Shown here: one piece after another, positions 8,865 to 16,664 of the stretch
How the letters are laid out: the number at the start of each line of letters is the position of its first letter
How positions within the stretch are numbered: position 1 is the stretch's first letter
Source: CAXMST01 sp963712765
GTDB lineage: Bacteria; Actinomycetota; Thermoleophilia; Solirubrobacterales; 70-9
Direction of reading: 5' to 3'
DNA length: 64,000 nucleotides
Assembly: GCA_963712765.1 (NCBI GenBank)
Contig: CAVQIX010000006.1
Coordinates: 186,001-250,000 of the forward strand
Notes under the pieces: model-generated
Seen by the model: only the letters and a program-made list of their open reading frames with translations
What the model was told of the DNA's origin: nothing
Database searches by the model: none
Translations under genes and position numbers: made by a program

Positions 8865-10189
8865 AGCGGGCAGGGTCCCGGTTGGATCTGGCCGAGGTCG
8901 CCGAGGTAGATGTCGTAGTCCTTGGCGTAGTCGGTCTGGTCGACGTTGCGGCCCGTCAGGGTCCGATTCACGTTCGCGTCCGAAGCGCAGATGTCGTAGT
9001 CCTTGCCCCACGGCAGCCCGATGTCAAGCTCGCCGTTCGCATCGGCCGTGTAGGTGCGTGTGACCGGGTCGCCGTCGACCAGGCAGGCGGTGTCGACGAT
9101 CACGACCTGGGCGTCCGGCACCGGATTGCCGGGGCTGGTGCCGTTCTGTCCATCCCAGACGTTGAGCTCGAGGCCGGGAAGCTGCAGGGTCGCCGTCTCA
9201 CTGCCGCCCGGGGGCACAGTGACATCCGCGAGGGCCTCGGCCGCCGGCGGGTCGGTGAGGTTGGTCGGGTTCGGGTTGTTGCTCGTGCAGGCGCCCGCGT
9301 ACACCGTGTAGGGCGATGAGAACGGGAACAAGGTGTCGGCGACGACGGTCGGGCTCGAGGTGCCGGGGTCGCCGAACGAGCGCGCCGACTCGAGACCGGT
9401 GTTGAAGGCGACCAGCGAGTCGGCCTCGGAGGTCTCGAGCTGACCGCCGACGAAGGTCGTGAAGTCGGCGGTGACCGAGCCGGGATCGTCGAGCTGGAAT
9501 ACGATCGAGTTGGTGCTGAAGCCGACGACGCCGACCGTGGTCGGCTGCGGCGCATTCCCGTTCACATCGACCAGCCCTGGGGCGGTGAGAGTCACGGAAT
9601 AGTTGCCGGACTGCAGGCCGCCGATGATCAGGCATCCGAAAGCGTTGGTGGTGCCGCTGAAGGAGCCCGGTCCGGAGCCGCCGATGCCGACGCCGCTGAT
9701 CCCGTCGTTGTTGCTGTTGACGACGCTGATCGCCAGCGCGCCCTCGTCAGGGCTGATCGAGCCGCTCCGCGGGGCGACGATGCTGCTGATCTTCGAGGGC
9801 GGCCGCGAGCCCATGGTCGGCCAGCTGACTGTCGAGGTGATCCGGAGGTAGTCGGCCGAGGCGCCCTGCTCGCAAGTCGTGGTGCCGGTGCTGTCGGTGG
9901 CGAACTCACCCCGCGAGTCGACGGTGAAGGTGACACCGTCCTGCTCGACGACGCGCTGCTCGGTCAGGTTCCCGAGCTGATCGATACGCAATGACCGCAG
10001 GCGGGCCTGATCCTGCTCGGCGATTCCATGGGCGCTGGCGCGGCTGCGCTGCTCCCCCGAGGCGCTGGTCGCCGCGTCGATGCCGCCGAGGACGGCGAGG
10101 GAGGTGAGTACGACTATCACCGCAGCGACGAGCAGCTCCACCAGGGAGAACCCACTCTCGTCACCTGCGATACGTCTCAGGGCCTCCAT
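8861..10189 (-). CDS. Minor prepilin with carboxypeptidase-regulatory-like domains
   Basis: A 442-residue protein starting MEALRRIAGDESG then FSLVELLVAAVIVV, a prepilin signal with Glu +5 (PilV-like). Two beta-sandwich segments resembling carboxypeptidase regulatory-like (CarboxypepD_reg/Cna-B type) domains follow, one near residues 180-260 (GALAISVVNSNNDGISGVGI, then NYSVTLTAPG) and one near 350-420 (LELNVWDGQ... VTRTYTADANGELDIGL). This is large for a minor pilin and suggests an adhesive or spacer role at the tip. ATG 10189 has GGAGGG 5 bases upstream; a GTG four codons earlier is also possible. First gene of the minor-pilin operon. Confidence 0.82.
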   Translation of the reverse strand: MEALRRIAGDESGFSLVELLVAAVIVVLTSLAVLGGIDAATSASGEQRSRASAHGIAEQDQARLRSLRIDQLGNLTEQRVVEQDGVTFTVDSRGEFATDSTGTTTCEQGASADYLRITSTVSWPTMGSRPPSKISSIVAPRSGSISPDEGALAISVVNSNNDGISGVGIGGSGPGSFSGTTNAFGCLIIGGLQSGNYSVTLTAPGLVDVNGNAPQPTTVGVVGFSTNSIVFQLDDPGSVTADFTTFVGGQLETSEADSLVAFNTGLESARSFGDPGTSSPTVVADTLFPFSSPYTVYAGACTSNNPNPTNLTDPPAAEALADVTVPPGGSETATLQLPGLELNVWDGQNGTSPGNPVPDAQVVIVDTACLVDGDPVTRTYTADANGELDIGLPWGKDYDICASDANVNRTLTGRNVDQTDYAKDYDIYLGDLGQIQPGPCPL

Positions 10190-10248
10190 GGCGCCCTCCA
10201 CCCCCTATACGGAATTCGGTTCGACCCAGGTCTGAGCCGACACGCGAT

Positions 10249-10276
10249 TGATCGGCGGCCTCGAGGCCGCGCTTTA
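10249..10276 (-). promoter_or_regulatory. Sigma-28/WhiG-type promoter for minor-pilin operon
   Basis: The minus strand reads TAAA, 16 bases, GCCGATCA, nearly perfect to the FliA/WhiG consensus. Transcription would begin about 50 bases before the ATG at 10189. The spacer contains a GC-rich palindrome (GCGGCCTCGAGGCCGC), which may be coincidental or an operator. Confidence 0.65.
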
Positions 10277-10356
10277 GAACTGGGCGCCCGCACTGGACGA
10301 ACCGCCCACGTCGGGGCGACGCGGCCGATGGGCGCCGGCTGCGGCCGCTTAACGAG

Positions 10357-10384
10357 GAGAGGCGGGCCCGGGGGCCCGCCTCTC
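10357..10384 (-). terminator. Strong hairpin after pilA
   Basis: A near-perfect inverted repeat, GAGAGGCGGGCCC then GGGCCCGCCTCTC with two bases between, lies 49 bases past the pilA stop. On the pilA strand it is followed only by CTCGTTAAG, so the U-tract is weak. It would separate pilA from the minor-pilin promoter downstream and stabilise the pilA message. Confidence 0.6.
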
Positions 10385-10433
10385 TCGCGTTCGCAGTTTC
10401 GGCGCTAGGCCGTCTGCGTGCGGTTCTTGGCTA

Positions 10434-10880
10434 TTACGAACCGCTCCAGTCGGCGCTGGGCGGACAACCTCCGTCCCCGGCCGTGGTGCAGGTCAGCGTC
10501 GTGGTGCCGCCCGCGATCCGGTTGATCGAGAACGTGTTACCGGTATCGGACGTCGCCGTCACCGTGTAGGTGTCGTCGGCGATGTTCGCGACGCCGAGGG
10601 TCGCGCCGGTCAGCGTGGACTCGACGTTCTCCAGGTTGGCGACGGTGACGCCGTTGGCGCCGCCGTAGACACCACCGTTGTCGGTGGCGATCGTCTCGGC
10701 GGCGGTCTGGGCGGTACGTGCGGCGGCCTTGGCGTCAGCGTCACGAGCCTTGTCACGCTGCGAGAAGAACGACGGCACTGCGATTGCGGCCAGGATGCCA
10801 AGGATGAGCATGACTACCAGCAGCTCAACCAGGGTGAAACCTGACTCCTCGTTGCTCCGCTTACGGAGATTCTCCAGCAT
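10434..10880 (-). CDS. pilA: Major type IV pilin
   Basis: The 148-residue prepilin has a 14-residue leader ending in Gly, then FTLVELLVVMLILGILAAIA (mature Phe +1, Glu +5), the canonical helix of PilA. A short globular domain follows with two Cys near the C-terminus (TLTCTTAGDGGCPP) that could form the D-loop disulfide. ATG 10880 has AAGGAGG 7 bases upstream, the best ribosome site in the pilus region, fitting a highly expressed pilin. It is monocistronic: its own promoter and c-di-GMP aptamer lie upstream and a hairpin lies downstream. Confidence 0.95.
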   Translation of the reverse strand: MLENLRKRSNEESGFTLVELLVVMLILGILAAIAVPSFFSQRDKARDADAKAAARTAQTAAETIATDNGGVYGGANGVTVANLENVESTLTGATLGVANIADDTYTVTATSDTGNTFSINRIAGGTTTLTCTTAGDGGCPPSADWSGS

Positions 10881-10948
10881 AGGTACCCTCCTTAGAGTCC
10901 TAATTGTCTGGAGCCAGAGCCCGTTGCCTAAGCCAGTCGGGAAGTCTA

Positions 10949-11040
10949 TGACCCCGGTGGTAACTCGGCTGACTCCCCGTCTTGGTTAGGGAGCCCCGTG
11001 GTTTTGCGTAACCGCCTCGCGACGGTGTTGCCTTTGGTCA
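10949..11040 (-). promoter_or_regulatory. Cyclic-di-GMP-I (GEMM) riboswitch
   Basis: On the minus strand the RNA has P1 UGACC/GGUCA (11036-11040 with 10949-10953), then AAAGGCAAC and P2 ACCGUC-GCGA-GGCGGU with a GNRA tetraloop (loop 11017-11020). The conserved-type UACGCAAAACC and a third stem GGCUCCC/GGGGAG..GCC with a CCUAA receptor-like bulge follow, closing with GAGUUACC. These are the ordered elements of the class I c-di-GMP aptamer. The base equivalent to Vc2 G20 is G, which points to c-di-GMP rather than the cGAMP-selective variant. The expression platform is the 68 bases to the pilA ATG; a small UUAG/CUAA hairpin abuts the AAGGAGG ribosome site. ON or OFF cannot be decided by eye. Confidence 0.88.
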
Positions 11041-11074
11041 CCAGGGCTCTAGCCCTATTTCTCTTACGGCTCCA

Positions 11075-11102
11075 GTATCGGTCCGGAGGGCACAAAGCTT
11101 TA
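11075..11102 (-). promoter_or_regulatory. Sigma-28/WhiG-type promoter for pilA
   Basis: The minus strand reads TAAA, 16 bases, ACCGATAC. The start of transcription would fall near 11,068, about 28 bases before the riboswitch P1 stem, which is the geometry expected for a leader of this kind. The -35 and -10 similarity is to FliA/WhiG promoters, not to the housekeeping TTGACA/TATAAT pattern. Confidence 0.65.
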
Positions 11103-11155
11103 GCTCGATTGAGTAGAGCAGGGCCAACTGGACGGGTGTCTTACGCCATCTCGAC

Positions 11156-11173
11156 CTAGGTGGTGGCACCTAG
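11156..11173. repeat. Inverted repeat CTAGGTG-GTGG-CACCTAG
   Basis: A perfect 7-base inverted repeat with a 4-base loop lies between the divergent pilA promoter and the plus-strand gene at 11,238. It has no T-tract, so an operator or mRNA hairpin is more likely than a terminator. Confidence 0.4.
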
Positions 11174-11237
11174 ATGGGCGCCAAGTTGCAGCTCAGGGCG
11201 TCGGCTGGCCGTGGGGCCGCGCAAGAATGTGCTCTCT

Positions 11238-11648
11238 ATGGCCGCCCGCCGCCTTCTCGCCGTCCTGGTCGCACTGCTGATCGTCTCCTCCCTGGCGGCG
11301 GCACTCGCGCCACAGCGCCAGGCGGAGGAGACGACCTCGACGACGACCTCGACGACGAGCAATGCCGATCCGGCGTCTGCAGGCGGGGGCGCGGTGATCA
11401 CGGAGCGGATCGCGGCCGATCCACCCAAGCCGGTTCGGATCGTCGCGCAGCTGGGCGACCAGCTGGCGCTCACGGTCGCCGTCGCCGCGCCTTCAGAGGT
11501 CGCGATCACCGATCTCGGGCTGAGCCGCTTTGCGACCGCCGACGATCCTGCCCGATTCGATCTACTCCTCCGCCGGGAGGGTCGTTTCGCGGTCACCGTC
11601 GCCGACGCGCCCAGCCCCGTCGGGCTGATCGTTGTCAACGAGCCCTGA
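11238..11648 (+). CDS. Small exported protein, unknown function
   Basis: A 136-residue protein. MAARRLLAVLVALLIVSSLAA is a signal peptide or membrane anchor, then comes a Thr/Ser-rich linker (residues ~33-48), then a compact beta-rich domain (VRIVAQLGDQLALTVAV, RFDLLLRREGRFAVTVADA). The repeated short strands resemble a cupredoxin-like or Ig-like fold, but no metal ligands are visible. A GTG three codons upstream is an alternative start; neither start has a strong ribosome site. It is divergent from pilA. I do not recognise the family. Confidence 0.6.
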   Translation: MAARRLLAVLVALLIVSSLAAALAPQRQAEETTSTTTSTTSNADPASAGGGAVITERIAADPPKPVRIVAQLGDQLALTVAVAAPSEVAITDLGLSRFATADDPARFDLLLRREGRFAVTVADAPSPVGLIVVNEP

Positions 11649-11917
11649 GGCGACGCTCTCCTCGGGGGGCCGACGATGGGCAGCTGTCATCGTTGTCGCT
11701 GGAGCCGATGAAGCTGCCGTCCCTTCCGATCCCTCTGGCCCGCCGCGCATCCGCCCAGATCGGCGACTTCGCCTCCTTGCCGCTGCCCTGCGGAGGGGGA
11801 ACAGGGTCGCCTCCGGCGCTCCCCAACCGGGGATATCGAGCACGGTGCCCCCGTCGCCACGCATGGCCGAGCTAAGCCGGAGCGCCGCGGCAGCGAGTCG
11901 CGGCGGCTGCAGCAGGC

Positions 11918-12040
11918 CCAGGACCTCTTCACGAGAGCCTGGGTGGCGTCATCGCCCGCGAGGTCGCGCGGGAGATCCCCCAGCATGTCCGCACGGTGGT
12001 GACCCACGGGACGCCGGCAGTCGGCGGTCCGACCCGCACC
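11918..12040 (+). pseudogene. Alpha/beta-hydrolase (lipase-like) remnant
   Basis: In one frame the stretch reads HESLGGVIAREVAREIP then QHVRTVVTHGTPAVGGP. This matches the nucleophile elbow (xSxGG) and following strand of triacylglycerol lipase-like hydrolases, usually seen as GHSLGGVIARELA..VVTLGTP. There is no start, no upstream core strand and no downstream catalytic Asp/His region in any frame. The flanking DNA (11,649-11,917 and 12,041-12,173) shows nothing else I can assign. This looks like the surviving centre of a decayed gene between the secreted protein and the oxidoreductase. Confidence 0.5.
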
Positions 12041-12173
12041 CGCGGCCGTTCTTGGAGATCCCAACCGCCTTCCGAGTTACCATCCCCCCGCTCGCCACCC
12101 ACGGCGTTGCGGATTGCGGAGCGGGCGGCGCGAGCCCTTGGTCGCCAGAGTCGCCGCTGATACGGTGGCCTGC

Positions 12174-14405
12174 ATGAGCGAGCGTAAGCGCGTCACCTGC
12201 ACGGTATGCGACTGCGCCTGCCAGCTCACCGCGGATGTCAGCGACGGTCGCGTGACGAAGATCGGTCCGAGCGACAACCCGCTGATTCGGGGAAACATCT
12301 GCATGAAGGGGCCGAGCGCACGGAAGCTCTACGCCGGTCCCGACCGGCTGACCAAGCCGCTGCGCAGGATCGGTGAGCGAGGCGAGCACCGCTGGGAGGA
12401 GGTCAGCTGGGACAGCGCCCTCGACGAGATCGCCGAGCGGCTCGCGGTCATCGTCGAGCGCGATGGCCCCGAGGCGTTCGCGGTAGCGGCGAGCAACTGG
12501 AATACGGCGAACGAGCACGGTCTCGGGCGGCGCTTCATGAACCTGCTCGGCAGCCCCAACTTCATCAGCGGCGTCTCGATGTGCATGGGCAATACCTCCG
12601 CGGTGCACCGGATGACGACCGGGTGGTTCCCGTTCCCCGACATCATCAACTCCGACTGCGTGGTGCTGTTCGGCCACAACCCGCGCAGGCACTCCTGGAC
12701 GCTGATCTACAACATGGTGCGCCAGGCGCAGGCGCGTGGAGCGAAGCTGATCGTGCTCGACCCTCGGGTCTCCGGCAACGCGGACCGGGCCGACATGCAT
12801 CTGCAGTTGCGGAGCGGAACCGACACGGCGATGACGCTCGGTTGGCTCAACGTGATCATCGAGGAGAAGCTCTACGACGAGCGGTTCGTGCGCGACTGGA
12901 CCGTCGGCTTCGACGACCTCGCTGAGCGGGTTCGCGAATACCCGCTCGAGCGGGTCTCGGAGATCACCGGCGTCCCGGCGGAGTTGATTCGCGAAGCGGC
13001 ACGGACCTACGCGACCGCGCGAGCCGCGGTGATCCCATGGACGCCGATCACCGACAAGCAGGTGGCATCGACCTCCGCCATCCGCTGCCACGCGATCCTG
13101 CGTGCGATCTGCGGAAACCTCGATGTTCCCGGGGGAGAGATCCAATGGGGCTTCAACCCCTCGGTGATCCCGGAGGAGCACATCGAGCAGCACGAGGCAC
13201 TCTCGCAGGCTCAGCGCGACAAGCAGCTCGGGGCCGACACACACCCGGTCTACACCCACCGGGGAATGGCCTATCTCGAGGAGCCGCTGAAGCGGGTCTG
13301 GGGAGAGCGCTACGCGAACATCGTGATGGGCAACTACATGGCCAATCCCACCGCGGTCTTCCGGGCGATGGAAACGGGCGAGCCCTACCCGGTCAAGGCG
13401 CTGTTCACCCTGGGCAACAACGTCGTGATGGGGTACCCCAACCAACAGCGGATCATCCGCGCGTTCCAGAACCAGGAGCTGGTCGTAACGCACGAGCTGT
13501 TCATGACGCCCACGGCCGCACTCAGCGACTTCATACTCCCTGGCGACACCTTCCTGGAGCGGCCGAACATCCATGACGGCTTCCGCTGGTTGCCGCGGAT
13601 CCAGGTCTCCGAGCAGGCGAGCGAGCCACCCGGCGAGTGCCGTGGTGTCTTCGACTTCTGGACCGGACTGGCGGAGCGGATGGACCTGGGCGAGCACTTC
13701 CCGTGGCGTTCGATCGAGGAGTTGCTCGACTACAAGCTGACGCCGACCGGCATGAGCTTCGCGGAGTACTGCGACGCGTTCGATCTCCAGGCTGCCGCAC
13801 CCGAGTACCGCTCATATCGCAAGACCGGTTTCGCGACACCGTCCGGAAAGGTTGAGCTCAGCTCGAGCGTGCTCGAGGACCTCGGCTTCGACCCGCTCCC
13901 CTACCACCGCGAGCTCGCCACCAGCGAGGAGTTCCCCCTGCTGGCCTTCGTCGGTGTGCGGGAAGACCCCTACTTCCAGACGGGACAGCGTCAACTCGCG
14001 CAGCTTCGTCGGCTCGCTCCGCTCCCGCGCGCCTTCCTGCACCCCGACGACGCCGCGGCCTACGGCCTTTCCGCCGGGGACTGGCTCGAGGTGATCACCG
14101 ATCACGGTGCGGTCAGCCTCGAATTGGACGTACGCGAAGACATGCTGGCCGGCCACGTACGCGTCCCCCACGGCTGGTGGTTCCCGGAGCTGGTGAGCGA
14201 CCTCGGTGACGGTGGCGCGGGCACCCACAACGACGGGATGATCGTCGGCGACGACCCCGATCTGCTCGACTTCGAGCAGGGGCTGCCTCACTTCTGTGGG
14301 ATCCCATGCCGGATCGAAAGGCTGGACCAGCCGCCCGCGCACATTGCCGCCTCCGCCTCCGCCGAATACCAGGGCCAATTCGGCAGGATCGGCGCCACCC
14401 GGTGA
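12174..14405 (+). CDS. Molybdopterin oxidoreductase (DMSO reductase family)
   Basis: A 743-residue enzyme. The N-terminal CTVCDCACQL plus NICMKG gives a CxxCxxxC...C site for a 4Fe-4S cluster. The bis-MGD domains follow, with SMCMGNTSAVHRM near residue 135 (Cys is a plausible Mo ligand) and VLFGHNPRRHSW. The C-terminal molybdopterin dinucleotide-binding domain (about residues 620-740) contains FLHPDDAAAYGLSAGDW. It has no twin-arginine signal, so it is cytoplasmic, and no iron-sulfur or membrane partner gene is adjacent. Substrate is unknown; formate, thiosulfate and nitrate-type relatives share this architecture. ATG 12174 places the Fe-S motif at the usual distance from the start. Confidence 0.9.
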   Translation: MSERKRVTCTVCDCACQLTADVSDGRVTKIGPSDNPLIRGNICMKGPSARKLYAGPDRLTKPLRRIGERGEHRWEEVSWDSALDEIAERLAVIVERDGPEAFAVAASNWNTANEHGLGRRFMNLLGSPNFISGVSMCMGNTSAVHRMTTGWFPFPDIINSDCVVLFGHNPRRHSWTLIYNMVRQAQARGAKLIVLDPRVSGNADRADMHLQLRSGTDTAMTLGWLNVIIEEKLYDERFVRDWTVGFDDLAERVREYPLERVSEITGVPAELIREAARTYATARAAVIPWTPITDKQVASTSAIRCHAILRAICGNLDVPGGEIQWGFNPSVIPEEHIEQHEALSQAQRDKQLGADTHPVYTHRGMAYLEEPLKRVWGERYANIVMGNYMANPTAVFRAMETGEPYPVKALFTLGNNVVMGYPNQQRIIRAFQNQELVVTHELFMTPTAALSDFILPGDTFLERPNIHDGFRWLPRIQVSEQASEPPGECRGVFDFWTGLAERMDLGEHFPWRSIEELLDYKLTPTGMSFAEYCDAFDLQAAAPEYRSYRKTGFATPSGKVELSSSVLEDLGFDPLPYHRELATSEEFPLLAFVGVREDPYFQTGQRQLAQLRRLAPLPRAFLHPDDAAAYGLSAGDWLEVITDHGAVSLELDVREDMLAGHVRVPHGWWFPELVSDLGDGGAGTHNDGMIVGDDPDLLDFEQGLPHFCGIPCRIERLDQPPAHIAASASAEYQGQFGRIGATR

Positions 14406-14650
14406 AGCCAACCTTCGCCGACGAGGTGCGCCTCCGGGCACGCGAGAGCCGCGGCCGGATCGAGACCAAGCTCCTCAATCGCGCCGTGCGGCACCACAAG
14501 GGGCCCCTCGACGAGGCAATAACCTGGCTCGTAGATCGGGTCGTCCCCGATGTCGCCTCGGAGCCGCCCGAGGATCGACGCGGCGGCTCCGACCGACCCC
14601 CGAAGCGCCGGGACGAGGCTGCGGCCGACGAGATCGTCTGCGACGGCTAG
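14402..14650 (+). CDS. Small hypothetical protein
   Basis: 82 residues from a GTG that overlaps the oxidoreductase stop (GTGA, 14402-14405), an arrangement typical of coupled translation. The product has a helical, charged N-terminal half (FADEVRLRARESRGRIETKL) and a Pro/Arg/Asp-rich C-terminal half. No family is recognised. The coupling is the main support. The opposite strand also stays open here because of GC bias, so the call is tentative. Confidence 0.4.
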   Translation: MKPTFADEVRLRARESRGRIETKLLNRAVRHHKGPLDEAITWLVDRVVPDVASEPPEDRRGGSDRPPKRRDEAAADEIVCDG

Positions 14651-14683
14651 GCCCCGCCGGCTGGCGGAGCGACGGTCGATTTC

Positions 14684-15394
14684 TCAGTCCGCGTAGAGGT
14701 CGCGCTGGCGGCCACTCGCGCCCTCGACGATCGCCACCACCTCGGCGGGGTCGTCGGTCAGCCGCAGCATGCCCGCCTCGGCCGGCTCGAGCTCGCCGCT
14801 TCCGACCATGTGCTCGTGCATCCAGGCGAGCAGGCCGCCCCAGTGCTCGCTGCCGACGAGGATCACCGGGAAGTGACGGATCGTCGCGGTGCTGATCAGA
14901 TTCAGCGCCTCGAACAGCTCGTCCATGGTTCCGAAGCCGCCGGGATGAATCACGAACGCCGAGGCGTAGCGAACGAACGCCACCTTGCGTGCAAAGAAGT
15001 GTTCGAAGTCGACTCGGCGGCTCACGTAGGGGTTGACTTCCTGCTCGTACGGCAGCTCGATATTGAGCCCGACCGACTCGGCCCCCGCCTGACGGGCGCC
15101 GAGGTTGGCCGCCTCCATAAGCCCCGGCCCGCCCCCGGTGATAACCGTGAAGCCGGCCTCGCCGAGCGCCCGGGAGACCGCGGTGGCGCGAACGTAGACG
15201 GGGTCTCCGCGGGGCGTGCGGGCCGAGCCGAAGACCGAGACGGCGCGGTCGATGTCCGCCAGCGCCTCGAAGCTGCGCGCCATCTCCGAACTGATCTCAC
15301 GCAGCCGCTCGGCCTCGGCGCCGTCGAGGTCGGCGCGCGGCCTGCCCGCCCACTGCAGAAAGGGATCGCTCGCAGCCTCGCCCGAATCGCTCAC
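14684..15394 (-). CDS. LOG-family nucleotide phosphoribohydrolase-like protein
   Basis: A 236-residue Rossmann-like protein with the LOG/TIGR00730 signatures VFGSARTPRGD, GGGPGLMEAANLGARQAG and HPGGFGTMDELFEALNLI (the PGGxGTxxE motif). Relatives hydrolyse nucleotide 5'-monophosphates to base and ribose 5-phosphate; plant-type members activate cytokinins. It has about 40 extra N-terminal residues compared with the shortest members. It stands alone, convergent with the oxidoreductase unit, 35 bases from pilC. Confidence 0.9.
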   Translation of the reverse strand: MSDSGEAASDPFLQWAGRPRADLDGAEAERLREISSEMARSFEALADIDRAVSVFGSARTPRGDPVYVRATAVSRALGEAGFTVITGGGPGLMEAANLGARQAGAESVGLNIELPYEQEVNPYVSRRVDFEHFFARKVAFVRYASAFVIHPGGFGTMDELFEALNLISTATIRHFPVILVGSEHWGGLLAWMHEHMVGSGELEPAEAGMLRLTDDPAEVVAIVEGASGRQRDLYAD

Positions 15395-15428
15395 GGAGTG
15401 CAGGCTATTGGGGCCGACGCCCCCTTCT

Positions 15429-16661
15429 CTAACGGATCTTGTCGTAGAGGCTGAAGATCGGGAGGTACATCGAGATCACGATGAAGCCGACCATGGCGCC
15501 GACGAAGACGATCATCAAGGGTTCGATCAGCGAGGTCAGAGCCTTGATCTTGGCATCCACCTCGGCCTCGTAGAAATCGGCGATCTTGCCGAGCATGTGC
15601 TCGAGCTGACCGGTCTCCTCGCCGACCGAGACCATGTGGCTGACCATGGTGGGAAAGACGGGGGCCCGCTCGAGCGGACCGGCGATACTGCCGCCGCGTC
15701 GGACCGATGAGTAGACGTCCTCCATCGTCCGCTCGATCACCTTGTTGCCGGCGGTCTCGCCCGCGATCTTGACCGCCTGGAGGATCGGTACACCTGCGGA
15801 GATGGTGCCGCTGAAGATCCGCGACCAGCGGGCGATCGCGACCTTTTGGACCACATCGCCGATCTTGAACGGCAGGCGGAGCTTGAGGGCGTCCCACTGA
15901 TAGCGGCCCTTCTCGCTCTTCTTCCATTGGAAGAAGCCGACCGTGAGGGCGATTATCGCCGGCACGACGATGAACCAGGAGCCGGTGAGCAGGTCGGAGA
16001 CACCGACGGTGATCCGGGTCGGCAGCGGAAGCGTCGCGTCCTCGCCGTTCTCGGCCGAAATCTCCTCGAAGATGCCCGCGAAGATCGGGACGATGAAGGC
16101 GACGACGACGACCATCACGACCAGCGCGAAGCCGAAGACCAGGGCCGGGTAGATCATCGCCGAGCGGATCTGGCGACGCAGGGCGTCGAGCTTCTCCAGC
16201 TGGTAGGCGATCATCTCGAGCGCCTGCTCGAGGCGACCCGAGCCCTCCCCCGCCCGGACCATCGAGCGGTAGAGCGGGTCGAAGACGACCGGGTGACGCT
16301 CCATCGCGTCGGCGACGCCGCTGCCGGCCTCGACGTCGCTGCGCAGGCCGGTGATGGCCTCCTTGACCTTCTCGTCCTCGGTCTGGTCCTCCAGCGTGTA
16401 AAGGCTGCGGAGCATCGGCATCCCCGAGGCGATCAGGGTGGCGAACTGTCGCGAGAAGACGCTGAGCTCGCGCATCTTGACGCTCTTGAAGCGGTCGAGG
16501 GCACCCTCGAGCTTCATCGCCTCGCGCTTCTCGGAGACATCGAGGACGATCAGCCCACGCTGGCGTAGCTGCTCGGTGACCTGGGACTTGGTGCTCGCCT
16601 CGAGCTCTCCGCGCGACGGCACCCCGGCTACGTCAACGGCCCTGAACGCGTAGGTCGACAT
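15429..16661 (-). CDS. pilC: Type IV pilus inner-membrane platform PilC
   Basis: The 410-residue protein has the duplicated GspF/PilC fold: a first domain with FSRQFATLIASGMPMLRSL (about residues 70-90), a membrane segment near 170-200, then a second copy (WSRIFSGTISAGVPILQAV, about 275-295) and a C-terminal helix ending IFSLYDKIR. It sits in the cytoplasmic membrane and transmits motor rotation to pilin assembly. It follows pilT by 3 bases. Confidence 0.96.
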   Translation of the reverse strand: MSTYAFRAVDVAGVPSRGELEASTKSQVTEQLRQRGLIVLDVSEKREAMKLEGALDRFKSVKMRELSVFSRQFATLIASGMPMLRSLYTLEDQTEDEKVKEAITGLRSDVEAGSGVADAMERHPVVFDPLYRSMVRAGEGSGRLEQALEMIAYQLEKLDALRRQIRSAMIYPALVFGFALVVMVVVVAFIVPIFAGIFEEISAENGEDATLPLPTRITVGVSDLLTGSWFIVVPAIIALTVGFFQWKKSEKGRYQWDALKLRLPFKIGDVVQKVAIARWSRIFSGTISAGVPILQAVKIAGETAGNKVIERTMEDVYSSVRRGGSIAGPLERAPVFPTMVSHMVSVGEETGQLEHMLGKIADFYEAEVDAKIKALTSLIEPLMIVFVGAMVGFIVISMYLPIFSLYDKIR

Positions 16662-16664
16662 CGG

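Noticed and set aside
11949..13697. A 582-codon minus-strand open frame over the molybdo-enzyme
   Set aside because: Pure antisense; the plus-strand gene has all family motifs.
14402..14650. Small protein after the molybdo-enzyme as the anti-sigma RsiG
   Set aside because: It is helical at the N-terminus but lacks the E-x3-S-x2-R-x3-Q-x3-D c-di-GMP motif; no RsiG or WhiG candidate lies in the window.
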